Shown in pieces: positions 1 through 10,996 of a stretch of DNA of 64,000 nucleotides (position 1 is the stretch's first letter; every line of letters begins with the position of its first letter). The translations under genes were made by a program, and so were the position numbers. The notes beneath the pieces were generated by a model, which saw nothing but the letters and a program-made list of their open reading frames with translations, ran no database searches and was not told the DNA's origin. Origin of the DNA: Panulirus ornatus (taxonomy: Eukaryota; Arthropoda; Malacostraca; Decapoda; Palinuridae); contig NC_092234.1 in assembly GCF_036320965.1 (NCBI RefSeq), positions 30,257,703 to 30,321,702 of the forward strand, written 5' to 3'.

Positions 1-65
1 ACAGGATACATTACCATTAAGGTTCGCGAATAAAATTGTACAATTCAGTCAAGGGCTGTTGTGTT

Positions 66-75
66 AGAGAGAGAG

Positions 76-145
<70 letters not shown>
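66..145. repeat. (GA)n microsatellite
   Basis: About 40 GA units with one early interruption. The first of many long GA/TC arrays in the window. Confidence 0.97.
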
Positions 146-147
<2 letters not shown>

Positions 148-567
148 GCCCACGAAAGAAAGCGTTAATATAAAAGTTCGGCGAGAGAGATAATACATTT
201 TTTTTCCCAGTCCCAAACGACGAATACAATTATTTCGGCAAGTCGATGGATTTTTCGAACTTGATTTAGAAATTCTCTACATCAAGTGAACATGTCGGTC
301 CAGAAATGACCATGAATACGTTTATTTCGAGCGTAATCAGTCGTTCGACGTCAGAGGCGACGACAAATCGCTAATAACAGCCACAATGACACGAATTGTC
401 ACCTATTACAAATGACCTATTGTCATTTCTGGGGTTAAAAATTTTCACTTCACGAGGTAAAAGAAAAAATAAATAAAATTCCATTGGTCGAAACAGAGTC
501 AACTAAACTTTATTTCCGACTGAAAAATAAAGTACGGAATGTGACATATAAACAGAAGTTACCTTGT
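146..567. other. No gene seen; short inverted repeat
   Basis: AT-rich unique sequence without a convincing ORF. An 11-base inverted pair (CCAGAAATGAC at 300-310 and GTCATTTCTGG at 422-432) brackets a segment rich in TGTCA/TGACA words, which could be a decayed short inverted-repeat element. No further copy was noticed in the window. Confidence 0.4.
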
Positions 568-925
568 TAGATGCCGTCCAGTTCCACACACTCTTAAACC
601 TAATACGATGTCATGCTAGATGCCCATAGGTTCCACACAAACCTAACAAATACTGCAGGTGTTCCCCTAACCTACCTTCCATCATAAGTCACAGAAATAG
701 AACCATGTACCTGTGGTTAACTGGTAATAAAACGCGTCTTTTTTCTTTTGTAATGCATTACCTGCTTGGTGCCGCTGGGGATTCTATATACTGCTAGGTG
801 TTGCTGAAGGTCCTAGGTACGGCTAGGTGTCGATACTAGATGCCGCTCGAGATCCTATGTATTGCTATATGTCATCTACACATGACTTTCTAGATTCCCA
901 CTTCCCAGTTAGATGTTACCACTCG
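568..925. repeat. Degenerate tandem repeat, roughly 45-50 bp unit
   Basis: Variants of 'CTAGATGCC...GTTCCACACA' and 'GCTAGGTG...GGTCCTA' recur (about 570, 615, 765, 795, 835, 890). Units are heavily diverged, so the array is old. The 5' part of a 219-codon plus-strand open frame overlaps it but has no recognisable domain. Confidence 0.5.
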
Positions 926-1484
926 CTGCTACAGACAGGGTTTAAGACGACGATTTCTCTTACGCTTTGCTCCCCACAAGATGCATTACGGCACGCCCAA
1001 GACGCTCTCCCCCGGCGCGGGGAAGCGGAAGAAGCTGAGCGTCACAAGACAGATAGTTCTCCTGTCGATGTCGAGGCATCATTTATTGCCAGCTACTGTG
1101 ACACACGCCCGCCGTGCAGGATGTGCAACCAGTACGCGACGATGAGCAACACCGTCTTTGCTGTTCTTTCCACCAGCCCCATCGGGACTGGCTTTGGCTC
1201 TGTGTTACGACCCTTTAAGACTGACTTTGGAGGAGCCTTCAGTACCTTGAAGATCCGGCTTTTGGTCGTGCCTTCACGAAAGGGCTTGGTTGAGTCAGTT
1301 ACTTCAACGCCGACTACCTGTTCCCTTTGGTGTCCAAGTTCTCCAGTCGGTAGAGAGACATTATGCTATCACTGGGTGAACATTCAACCATCTATTTACA
1401 GTGAAAATACTGCTGGCAACCATTGTAGTTATCCCTCTGTTCCTTGGACTTTATGTTCTCAGAGATATACTATGGGTAACTGCT
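926..1484. other. Unrecognised sequence with a 219-codon open frame
   Basis: A plus-strand frame runs 827-1486. It starts inside degenerate repeats and shows no signal peptide, domain, conserved motif or splice-site framework. Similar phrases (ACTGGCTTTGG / GACTGACTTTGG near 1188-1230) suggest that part of it is itself diverged repeat. I do not call a gene. Confidence 0.4.
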
Positions 1485-1765
1485 GAGTCAGTGTGCAATC
1501 AACCAGATGTTCCCTAGTGACTCTAGTGATGTCATGTAGTGGAGAGTTAACCTTCTACTCTTGTTGGGTTTATTGCTATCAGCCAGTGTAGAGTCAACCA
1601 GCTGTTCTTTGGTCAACCACATTTTCCTTCTAGACTCTACTGATGTTATCTTATGCATAGTTAACCAACTATTCTTCCTGACTTTATTGTCATCGACCAA
1701 AGCAGTCTACCATATGATTTGTGATTCTAATGATGTTATCTAGTGAAGAATCAACCATATATGCA
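1485..1765. repeat. Degenerate tandem repeat (GACTCTAnTGATGTtat units)
   Basis: The phrase 'GACTCTAGTGATGTCATG' recurs diverged near 1513, 1633 and 1722, each followed within about 20 bases by 'AGTTAACC' or 'AATCAACC'. The spacings (about 90-120 bp) look like multiples of a shorter decayed unit. Confidence 0.5.
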
Positions 1766-1844
1766 TAGACTCGTTTGCTGTCTGCCTAAGTCTGCCAATT
1801 CCTCGTGACTCTTCAGCCCTTACCCATGAGAAAGTCAGCCTCAG

Positions 1845-1995
1845 TAAGGAAACCTCTGCTAAAAACCGAAGCCACTAAAAGAAACCTCTGCAAAGATTTC
1901 GAAAGACTACATGAAACCTTTGCTAAGGTTTCCGAGTCACTAAAGAAACTTCTGCTTAGGGTCTGAATCACTAAAGAAACAGAATCTCTGATAGG
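1845..1995. repeat. Degenerate tandem repeat (GAAACCTCTGCTAAG)
   Basis: Five or six diverged units of about 35 bp with the pattern 'CACTAAAGAAACCTCTGCT' lie between 1850 and 1985. No coding potential is seen. Confidence 0.55.
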
Positions 1996-2089
1996 CTTTC
2001 AGTCACCAATCATCATCAGCAGCAACCAGACCACTTTTAGCAATGCGTCGTTACTGAGTTGATTACCGAAGCTCAGACACAAAATTTCA

Positions 2090-2390
2090 ACGAAGCACTG
2101 AAGGTCACAGCTGGTAAAACGCGACTCTTGCTCAATAAGGTAGAGATTCAACGAGCGACATTTAACGACATCGTAACTGAAGGTCACAGTTAAGCAGACT
2201 TTGAGCTTAATAATGAGATTCTACTAGCGACGTTGAACGATACGGGGACTGAAGGTGTCTTCTGCTAAATAAGGCCGAAGTGCAACTGACGTTCAACGAC
2301 ATCGAAACTGAAGGTCACAGCTGGAAAACATGTCTTGGACTCGGTAAGATCGAGGGTCAACGACTGACGTTCAACGACGTCTGGTTCAAC
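2090..2390. repeat. Degenerate tandem repeat, 60-80 bp unit
   Basis: The words 'ACTGAAGGTCACAGCTGG' and 'GACGTTCAACGACAT' alternate. The first recurs near 2097, 2175, 2248 and 2307. Spacing shortens from about 78 to 59 bp, consistent with decay and deletion in an old array. Confidence 0.55.
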
Positions 2391-3141
2391 AAAAGCTCTA
2401 TAGTAAACGATGCTATCACGGGGACGGCCGAATACACCGAAGCCGGCAGACCTAATGACGCTTCTTTCACAACACGGAATTATACTAATTTACGATATAT
2501 CCGGGTTACAGTATGATTACAGGATATACGGACACTGTACTTATAGGGGCAGCGTCCCTATACATATACAGCGGTACAGTACGTACAGAGAAGATATCCA
2601 TACACTTGTGTATGATCAACTACGTAAGGTCTGCTATACAGGAATAACATAGGTGAGAATTGTACATTAAATGTTACTATGATAAGGATACTGTATGAGA
2701 GGATGGTAACAGCGAGGATTGAAGAAAAAAAAGAGTCTAACAGATGGAAGAACAGAACAAAGAAATAATGATGCACGAGATAACATATGATCATAATGAA
2801 TACCGTAGGTAGACAGAACAGGAGCAAGAAGAGAATGACAAGACGATTACTTACGTAGAGGAGCAGACTGACAAAAAGATGAATGAGAGAAAAAGAACAT
2901 AACTCCAAGAAGAACATCAAAACAGGACAAAAAAGAAAAAAAAAATACATTCCACGTACGATCAACTGCATTTACTTCATGCACAGTGACAGGATGGACA
3001 AACACGTACAGACAACAGACACGATACTGCGGTAAAAACAAAAACACAGACGAACACAACAACAACAACTCAACTGTTTAAGGGGTATCAGGTACGAAAC
3101 CTCGACCATATGAGCAGCCTGGCCAGGAGTTATAGGTATCA
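2391..3141. other. No gene seen
   Basis: Unique-looking A-rich sequence. Short open frames on both strands have no recognisable motifs. The purine-rich stretch 2700-2960 gives artefactual hydrophobic frames on the minus strand. Confidence 0.5.

Positions 3142-3190
<49 letters not shown>
3142..3190. repeat. (TA)n microsatellite
   Basis: About 24 TA units immediately 5' of an R1 repeat copy, the same arrangement seen at 25.5 and 40.5 kb. Confidence 0.97.
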
Positions 3191-3193
<3 letters not shown>

Positions 3194-3415
3194 CCCTGGG
3201 GGATAGGGGAGAAAGAATACTTCCCACGTATTTCCTGCGTGTCTTAGAAGGCGACTAAAAGGGAAGGGAGCGGGGGGCTGGAAATCCTTCCCTCTCGTTT
3301 CTTTTTTCTTTTCAATTTTCCAAAAGAAGGAACAGAGAAGGGGGCCAGGTGAGGATATTCCCTCAAAGGTCCACTCCTCTGTTCTTAACGCTACCTCGCT
3401 AATGCGGGAAATCGC
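3191..3415 (+). mobile_element. R1 interspersed repeat, copy a (SINE-like)
   Basis: First of six copies of a ~230 bp repeat named R1 here. It opens with 'TATCCCTGGGGGATAGGGGA', then has a segment around 'AGGCGACTAAAAGGGAAGGG', a T-rich stretch, 'AAGAAGGAACAGAGAAGG', and 'CTCTGTTCTTAACGCTACC'. It closes on the stem-loop CGCTACCTCGC..GCGGGA shared with the LINE 3' end. It has no ORF. A (TA)n array borders it on the 5' side and a short TATATATA on the 3' side. I see no clear Pol III A/B boxes, so its parentage is unresolved. Confidence 0.8.
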
Positions 3416-3741
3416 ATATATATACTCAGCATTCCAATCAAAAGGTCTTTACACGAGAGACGATCCAATGCGATCATGAATATTCAGACGTCTTTTAATT
3501 CCGTGCAAGTTACCGGCTACATGCTCCCACCTACACGTAACCCAGTCTGCCCCTCCAGGGTCAAAGGCTTTCAGTTGATACAGTCGGCAGCGGTTTAATA
3601 CCTTATCATACGAGTACCAACAAGGGTAGCCTAATGAAAGACCTTATCATTTAATTGAATCCTTTTAAAGAGAAATAATTATTGAGAATAATTCACACGG
3701 CGCTGCAATTACCACCTGGGAATCACAAGGCAAAAAGACTC
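3416..3741. other. No gene seen
   Basis: Mixed-composition unique sequence between the R1 copy and the poly-G run, with no recognisable feature. Confidence 0.5.
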
Positions 3742-3768
3742 GGGGGGGGGGGGGGGGGGGGGGGGGGG
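3742..3768 (+). repeat. Poly-G run (27 G)
   Basis: An uninterrupted run of 27 guanines on the given strand. The length is uncertain because long homopolymers are hard to sequence. Confidence 0.9.
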
Positions 3769-3889
3769 TAGCGCGTAACAGAAGCAGTTGTAACCGATGG
3801 CAAGTGAGGCGCCCGATTGGTCTGATTTATGACTGGTAATTAAACCGCAAGCACACATATGTTCCGTAGAGCCCAGGTGGAATAATGGG

Positions 3890-4350
3890 TTGTCGAGTGG
3901 GGAAGTGACGGGGAGGAGGTGGAAGACTGGGGAGGAAAGGGGGGGGGAGAATGGGGAATGGGGGAGGGGAGATTGGTGTGGGGAATGGAAGACTGGAGAA
4001 AGGGAGGTAAGAGGAACAATGAGTGGGGAGGGGTTAAGGGGAAGGGAAGGGAAGGAGTGTGAAGGGGAAGGGTTGGGGAGGGGGAAGAAGGAAGGGTACA
4101 GGAGGTGGGGACGTAAATGAGAGGAAAGAAGAGGAGAAGGAGACGGAGAAGGTAGGAGGGTCGAATGAAGGCGATCATCATGAAGGGGGAAGGTGTATGT
4201 TGGGGGAGAGGGGAGCGTGTGGTTGGGAGACGAGGTATATAGGTGGGAAAGGGGAGGCATGAGAGTGGAGGAGAGCCGAGAGGGAGGGAGGTAAAAGGAC
4301 GTTAACAACAGGAGATGAAGGAGGGGGGGAGGTGAGGAACACGGCTGAAG
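3890..4350 (+). repeat. Long polypurine (G/A) strand tract
   Basis: About 460 bases are overwhelmingly purine on the plus strand, built from GGGGAGG, GGAAGGG and GAGGAGAAGG words without a strict period. Such tracts can form triplex or G-quadruplex structures (established for polypurine DNA). The proline/serine-rich minus-strand frames here are composition artefacts. Confidence 0.8.
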
Positions 4351-4419
4351 GAGAGCAGGAACCCATGTTGTAGCAACAGTTATAGGAAGTAAGAAGTAAG
4401 AGGAAGAGTGTCAGACATA

Positions 4420-4471
4420 GGAGGAGGAGGAGGAGGAGGAGGAGGAGAGAGGAAAACAAGGGTGTGTGTGT

Positions 4472-4520
<49 letters not shown>
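4420..4520 (+). repeat. Compound microsatellite (GGA)n then (TG)n
   Basis: (GGA)n at 4420-4447 is followed 15 bases later by (TG)n at 4462-4520 with one TGG interruption, extending the purine-rich region. Confidence 0.95.
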
Positions 4521-4527
<7 letters not shown>

Positions 4528-4769
4528 GGGAGGTAGGAGGGAAAGAACTGGCGAGAAGGTGTGCACCTCAGCTCCTGGACTGCAAGAAACGCCATAATCG
4601 CTGTTATTATCGATTTTCTGGTTGCGAATTATGAATGTCAATTCAGGCCCCGGCGTGTCGCTAGGGGTAGGGGGGGGGGATGGAGTTGGTGATGGGGAGG
4701 GTAGATGGAGGGATGATGATGAGGAGGGACCGGGTAAGGGATAAGGAAGGGACAGCACACAACACACTT

Positions 4770-4793
4770 CACACACACACACACACACACCAC
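4770..4793. repeat. (CA)n microsatellite
   Basis: About 12 CA units. Opposite orientation to the (TG)n array 250 bp upstream. Confidence 0.9.
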
Positions 4794-5039
4794 AAAATCA
4801 CCGGACTTTATTGCTTGGCAACGCGCCCTCACCGCCTCACGCGGAAGGTAAAGTGGTGTCGTGGTAACGAAGGTTATCGTTATTACGCCGTGTGTCTTGC
4901 TACGTGTGGCAGAGACCGTGTATCGCACTGTATGCATCAGACTCTGCCACATGACCGGTGTCGAGGATGGGAAAAGAGGACCGACATAATTACGGGTTTA
5001 ACGTTAATAAGTAAAGCAATTTCGCCTCTGGAGGACACC

Positions 5040-5330
5040 TGTTAAAGTGTGAAATGAACAAGAAGAAAATATTCACAAAAACCTTTAAAATTACGAGTGC
5101 GTCCATGACTGTCTGTGGTGCTGGCGCTTAATTACAGGCCACTGCAGCCTCGGAGGAGCTCAGATCCGCCAGTAATTTACATGGAAAATCGGAAAACATA
5201 GATTAAAAACAATGAGATGTTAATCCGAAATGCAATGCCCCGGAGGCACATAAACTGCTTCTGTAAACGGATTTACGTTCCTGCCGTGAAATCCCGAGAC
5301 TTATAATCTGGGCGTCAGTATAATAACTAC
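5040..5330. other. Unique, low-repeat segment with TAAT-type motifs
   Basis: One of the few non-repetitive stretches. It carries TTAATTACAGG (5128), AGTAATTTACATGG (5171), TTAATCCG (5220) and CGGATTTACG (5267); the last two form an inverted pair about 50 bp apart. This could be a regulatory element with homeodomain-type sites, but no gene is visible nearby, so the call stays weak. Confidence 0.25.
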
Positions 5331-5485
5331 AGGGAGGGAGGGAGGGAGGGAGATTATCATTCAAAGGGAGACAGGAGGTGTAATGGCGGAGCCAAGAAGC
5401 ACCACAGGGATGAGGGAAATGGCGGACGGAAGAGATGGAAAATCATCAAGAAAGGAAGATCAATTATATGTGAGAGAGAGAGAGG

Positions 5486-5538
<53 letters not shown>
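5331..5538 (+). repeat. (AGGG)n and (GA)n microsatellites
   Basis: (AGGG)n occupies about 5331-5352 and (GA)n, with a GGAGAGG interruption near its start, about 5469-5538. Between them is purine-rich sequence with no gene. Confidence 0.92.
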
Positions 5539-5540
<2 letters not shown>

Positions 5541-6039
5541 GGAGGTGGAGGAGGAAGGGGGGCTTGCGGCTGGCCACGGCGTCAAGCGGCAGGTGTGATC
5601 ACACCAAAATGACAAGAGTCAGTGTGTGCTTGGTACTAGGACCATTGTGTTTACTACCTTGCCCTCCCGTAAGTCAGTCAGCCTGACCTCCCTAACCAAT
5701 GTTATCATGTGGTCAATTTCTCTTCTTTGGGTGCTAGTGTAATCTTAACCCAACCTAAACTAACTAGTGTTAAAGCTCCAATATTGTACAGTTACCTGCT
5801 GGATATTTTCTTTTTTTTTTTGGGGGGGGGAGAGGGAGAGGAACTAACAATATACTTTAAGCTAATGCAAACTAATCAAATCTACACCAGCTACCTTATA
5901 TCTCCACTCCCTCTTTATATACTCTTGACGAACTCTTGCTGTACTTTACCACTTTGCTTGCAGAAGTACCTGCGACTGCTGCCTTTTTAAGGCAAGATTC
6001 ATCCATATTTTTTCGACGACATGAACAACTAATGAACCA
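5539..6039. other. No gene seen
   Basis: A mixed sequence with a T11G9 run near 5810-5830. Short frames have no recognisable motifs. Confidence 0.45.
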
Positions 6040-6540
6040 GAGGATCCCGCATCCATCCACCACCCAACCAAACAACATAATCAGTATGCAGGCAAGCAAC
6101 CACCAGTCCATCCAACCATCAGAGCAAACATCTAAGTTACCCTCCACCTACATAATCAACAAAGAAGCCAACCCATTCAAGAAATCTATCGAACACCCAC
6201 GTCAAATACAGCCAATAAAATATACTAATCTTCCAATGTGCAACCAAAGAAACCTTGTCTAACCAATCCACAGATCAATTAAGCAACCAGCCATTAATCA
6301 GAAACAACTTTCCTCCCAGTCAGCGGCCCAAAAAATCGTGTAACATAACACGACAACATAACGCGATCAACGACACAACCAACAGACCTGCTTCCTTGCT
6401 GATCCAAAGATCCCATCAATCAGCTAGCCATCGATACTGATTAGACAGACAATCAGCTAACTAGGCAGCCTCTCAATCAAGAGCGAATAAACCTGGTAAC
6501 AACTTAGCCCATAATAAAGCAACCAAATACCCATCTTGAT
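6040..6540 (+). repeat. C/A-rich degenerate repeat (CAACCA / CCATCAATC words)
   Basis: Dozens of diverged words such as CAACCAACC, CCATCC and AATCAGCTAACC over about 500 bp give G-poor plus-strand sequence. It is probably an ancient short-unit satellite. The Thr/Asn/Gln-rich frames here are by-products. Confidence 0.5.
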
Positions 6541-6754
6541 GGGACGGTCAGTCAGCCTGCCTCGTTCAACCATACCGGCCACATCCAACTGTTTACCGTG
6601 AGGATAATATATCCAATAGGTACAGTCTTTATGCACAGATTGTCATGATGCAGAGACCTGCACGCAGCCAAGATTTGTATCACAAGACGAAACACAAAAC
6701 AGCTGACTACTGTGGTTGAGACACCCGTAAAATAGCTCCACAAAAGACCGAAAA

Positions 6755-7000
6755 TATACTCAGTGTGGCCAAGACTTTCAGAGCAGAATGCTAGATGGCA
6801 CTGGAAACCATGATTACTGTGGCGAAGACTTCCATAACACAGTTCCAGATAGTACTGGAAACCTGACTATTTTGGCCAAGAGTTGCACGACAAAATTCCA
6901 GACGTCACTGGATACTTAAATGTTGTGATCAAGGCTTCTTGGTAAGTTTAACCTCGGGAGTTCTGGCGGAGGCTAGCTGGAATCTGTCGTTAATCGTTAA
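6755..7000. repeat. Degenerate tandem repeat, ~60 bp unit
   Basis: The phrase 'TGTGGCCAAGACTTTCA...CTAGATGGCACTGGAAACC' recurs diverged near 6762, 6820, 6880 and 6924, so about four units. Confidence 0.6.
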
Positions 7001-8355
7001 GTATAGACTACACCAGCGGGTTACACCTAGTAGCTTGGCACGACACGTTGGTCCTGACTGAATTCTGCTGAGTTTGGGCAGAGTCATATTGGTTCTATCT
7101 GGTTCTGACTATTGTACACGGGTTTTGGTAGATTTATTCACGTATCATGGCGGTATCTGGTGAGTTCTGACCCATATTGTAACGGGCACACCGAATCAAC
7201 GCAATACGGTAACACATCAAGAGCCCAGCACCACGCTTACCCAGCTACTGCTACAAATACAACTACAAAACTCTCACATCCCAGCGACGAAACTAGCGAC
7301 AACGTCTTCTATGATCCTTGTTCAAACAGCAGCCACTCCAGGTACCTTCCAGCCTTTCCGTATATCAAATTTTGCAGTGGAGTACAACCAATACATCAAA
7401 ACCATGATATCACAAACCACAGAAGGACTATACAAAAACACCCCAGCGAAATGCGTACCAAAATTTTGAGAGAGTGGATGATACCGGAAAGGATGATCAG
7501 GTGAAAATAAGCTGAAATATGTGACTAACATTTCTGAGAATACTCCGAATTAAACCAAATGGTGAGGAAAACAAATTCGTGACATCTTAAGTAGGATAAA
7601 GATCACATGAAGACACCACACAAGCAGGGAATGACTCCAACGAAGAGCAGCTGCCTAAGAAAATTAACCATCAGTCTACTACGGCAAGAATGACAGACAC
7701 GAACAAAACAAAAAAACAAAAGCAGTCAAGCATGCGTCTGCTGGACCCCGCAGCAGTAAGACGGTGGGCAGCCGGCGTGTGCCGCAGCCCTACAATGAAG
7801 TAAACACACGGAGGAATTCCTCTGTGTTATTTATAACCGCTGGTCCTATCACACGAGGAGACCCATTTGTCTCATCAGACGACCAGAAATTATCCACAAC
7901 GACCTCCTGGCAACAGATGTTACCACAGACGTTAGTTAAGCTCTGCCAACTGTCTCCATTACTCGTAATTAATGTAAGAATGTTCTGCTTTCCATCCTTA
8001 GTGATACAAAAAGACGACTTACTAAAGCATTATACTTTTCGAAAGACCCTGGTAGCCAAGGGTGAGCGGTTTCATTTGGAAGGTAAAATGAAGCAAACAG
8101 GATCATAATATTCAAAATTACTGATTCAGCAATAATTGGGAGATCAACCGACTAATTCAGGGTCGGCCACACTAGAGACTAAGACACTTAACATTTACTC
8201 AAAGCACAGTGTTGACACGTTCATGCTATAGCTACGGCATATGATCATGGAGTGTATACACGGTGTCAACATTCACATTTTCTGATGACCCCATTCGTAC
8301 ACACTTGGTCACTTTCTGTCGAAACTGATCAATATAGGTACCTCTAGTACAGCAT

Positions 8356-8359
<4 letters not shown>
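7001..8359. other. No gene seen
   Basis: Open frames of 130 codons (7112-7504) and 114 codons (7764-8108) have no recognisable domain or biased composition. No element boundaries are visible. Confidence 0.45.

Positions 8360-8427
<68 letters not shown>
8360..8427 (+). repeat. (GA)n microsatellite
   Basis: About 34 perfect GA units. Confidence 0.97.
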
Positions 8428-8431
<4 letters not shown>

Positions 8432-9678
8432 GATGGAAGATGAGCGATAATGAGTCACCAAGTGAGTCAGCAGTCGGTCAGACTGAGCAAGATGACGTTG
8501 TTATAACACTTTACAAGAACAATCAAGAACACCTGCTTTTCTACTAGAGTGCACCGGACGTACAGTCCTCACAGTTAATAACTGAGAACGCCTGTGTTAG
8601 AAAAAAATAAAATCATTATTGGCAGGTTAAACAGAGGCAAAGAATGTGGTGGAGCAACAGAGGCGACAGGAGACACAGACGGACATACGAATAACACAGA
8701 GCACAGAAAAGAGAAGCAAATCTCAGAACGGATTAATAATTTTCGAAAAAGGATGATATAAACTACCAAGACTTCAACTCAAAGAGACCTTACGACAGCA
8801 GCAGTGTATCACCGATGATACTATACGTTCAAGGCCATTTCTGTCCCGACTGTGAATATAGATAGACCTCCGCGACTACGAGCAGTCGCGAGGACGAAGG
8901 TGAAAACTGGGAATATGATGGTTCATAATGGTTTAATCCTGGCGATGACAAAACGTCGTGAGATCACAGTCCATTTACCACGAGTTCTCGGAAACAGGCC
9001 CGAGCAGGCAGGCACCAGTGCAGCTGGTACGGTAACAAAGAGGACAACCGAGCACTGTTTCAAACTATAGAAAACAGCTTCTTAAGAGTCAGGTTTTCTG
9101 TTTCCTCAAATCTTCAATAAATCATCATCTTCTCTTTTTACTTCTCAATCTTTTCAGCTTTTTATATCTTCAATGTACGTTGGTTAACCTTCCCACTTCT
9201 ATAGGTATTTTTGCTCCCGAGAGCTGGCTGCATGTGTGCCCCCACCACTAACTAGACCATGCAATACTCGGCAAGCTGCTGCGTCACATGATTACTGTGT
9301 GGTAGGTTGGCAATGTAAGGGTGGGCCGTTTTGATAACTGCTTCTTTCCCTACGTCTACCTTCTCATGTCTTTCCCAATAACTATGACTTGGCACATACT
9401 AATGGACAGATTCTTTAACTTCTTCAAAATTCGTACATACTTTCCCTTGTAATTACTTTTTCCCTTTCATAATTTCCTCTATATTTCAATTAAGGCCCGG
9501 CCTTGATGTGGATTTTAGTCCGTGACTGGGGCCTTCAACATAAAAAAAAGTTTTCGATAGGATTTCGATCTGTGATTAGAGTTGTGCTTTGCTTATTTTG
9601 ACGTACTATATATATACGTTACAGTCCAGCTTAATGCTCCTTGACGAATGTTATCTGTTACAATTATCATCTGTCTTG
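8428..9678. other. No gene seen
   Basis: Unique sequence. The short frame at 8852-9070 has no recognisable motif. Confidence 0.45.
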
Positions 9679-9790
9679 CCTGATCGCCGTTTGCCGCGTA
9701 AGAGAAGTAGATCCAGGAACAGACGAAGAAAGGCCGCAATCGCTCACGTTTATTCTCTAGCTGTCATGTGCAATGCGCCAAAACCACAAT
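9679..9790 (-). mobile_element. Old LINE 3'-UTR relic
   Basis: Read on the minus strand, this contains GCACATGACAGCTAGAGA, then GCGGCCTTTCTTCGTCTGTT, then a decayed ACGCGGCAAACGGCGATCA. The same order occurs in the long LINE 3' UTR at 42120-42230 (ACACATGACAGCTAGAGACT ... TGTGGCCTTTGTTGTCC). It is therefore a diverged, 5'-truncated 3' UTR of the RTE-like LINE, older than the other copies. Confidence 0.7.
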
Positions 9791-9826
9791 AATTAAATTC
9801 ATAAGACCAAAACATGCTATAATTAT

Positions 9827-9875
9827 ACAAGGCTGAGAGGCATGGTAACACAAGTGTAAAACTCTCACAGAAACA
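9827..9875 (+). mobile_element. SINE tail fragment
   Basis: Matches the conserved 3' module of the tRNA-headed SINE: ACAAGG(T/C)T(A/G)AGAG..GG(C/T)AACAC(G/A)AGTG(T/C)AAAACTC. The same module occurs intact at 15690-15740 and 51630-51680. It lies 37 bp beyond the LINE relic; no head is present. Confidence 0.65.
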
Positions 9876-9929
9876 CCCGGACAGTAACAACATATGAGCC
9901 TTCGAAACGTAAAATCTGAAGCCGTTACT

Positions 9930-10050
9930 GTACAAGTTGAAGACAATTGCGCAATTGTTGCAATTCTAGTTAAACAACTGCGCATCACTTTACAAATGAT
10001 AGAACACGACTGCGCAGTTACCAAGTCAACGAAAACTGCGCACTGATATA
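9930..10050. repeat. ACTGCGCA cluster (degenerate ~30 bp repeat)
   Basis: AACTGCGCATCAC, GACTGCGCAGTTACC and AAACTGCGCACTG recur at about 28-30 bp intervals beside the palindrome CAATTGCGCAATTG. Probably a short decayed tandem array. Confidence 0.5.
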
Positions 10051-10184
10051 ATACGAATGATGCAGCACAGGGCTTATTCATCCTAACGTTGTTAAAAAAA
10101 AAAAAATAGGTAACCAACTTACCAGAACGAAAACCATGGTCACAATGTACGAAATGAACGACTGACTAGCGAGTGTAGCGCAGC

Positions 10185-10996
10185 CAGTTGCATCACGGTG
10201 CAGTGACTTATAGCGGTGCATCAAGGTGCAGTGACTTACAGCGGTGCATCAAGGTGCAGTGACTTACAGCGGTGCATCACGGTGCAGTGACTTACAGCGG
10301 TGCATCACGGTGCAGTGACTTACAGCGGTGCATCAAGGTGCAGTGACTTACAGCGGTGCATCACGGTGCAGTGACTTACAGCGGTGCATCAAGGTGCAGT
10401 GACTTACAGCGGTGCATCAAGGTGCAGTGACTTACAGCGGTGCATCACGGTGCAGTGACTTACAGCGGTGCATCACGGTGCAGTGACTTACAGCGGTGCA
10501 TCACGGTGCAGTGACTTACAGCGGTGCATCAAGGTGCAGTGACTTACAGCGGTGCATCAAGGTGCAGTGACTTACAGCGGTGCATCAAGGTGCAGTGACT
10601 TACAGCGGTGCATCAAGGTGCAGTGACTTACAGCGGTGCATAAGGGTGCAGTGACTCACAGCCGTGCATCAGGGTGCAGTGACTCACAGCCGTGCATCAG
10701 GGTGCAGTGACTCACAGCCGTGCATCAGGGTGCAGTGACTCACAGCCGTGCATCAGGGTGCAGTGACTCACAGCCGTGCATCAGGGTGCAGTGACTTACA
10801 GTCGTGCATCAGGGTGCAGTGACTCACAGCCGTGCATCAGGGTGCAGTGACTCACAGCCGTGCATCAGGGTGCAGTGACTCACAGCCGTGCATCAGGGTG
10901 CAGTGACTCACAGCGGTGCATCAGGGTGCAGTGACTCACAGCGGTGCATCAGGGTGCAGTGACTCACAGCGGTGCATCAGGGTGCAGTGACTTACA
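10185..10996 (+). repeat. 28 bp minisatellite, about 29 copies
   Basis: Unit GGTGCAGTGACTTACAGCGG plus TGCATCAA/C. Two sub-blocks are visible. From 10190 to about 10640 units read CTTACAGCGG..TCA(A/C)GG. From 10650 units read CTCACAGCCG..TCAGGG, with one reversion near 10795 and CAGCGG returning near 10912. This block structure shows local amplification of variants. The unit contains an internal half-repeat (GGTGCAGTGA / GGTGCATCAA). It is not coding. Confidence 0.97.

Noticed and set aside
827..1486. 219-codon plus-strand open frame
   Set aside because: No domain, motif or splice framework, and its 5' third lies in degenerate tandem repeats.
10185..10996. CRISPR-like array (28 bp repeats)
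   Set aside because: Units are head-to-tail with no unique spacers, in an evidently eukaryotic context, so this is a minisatellite.
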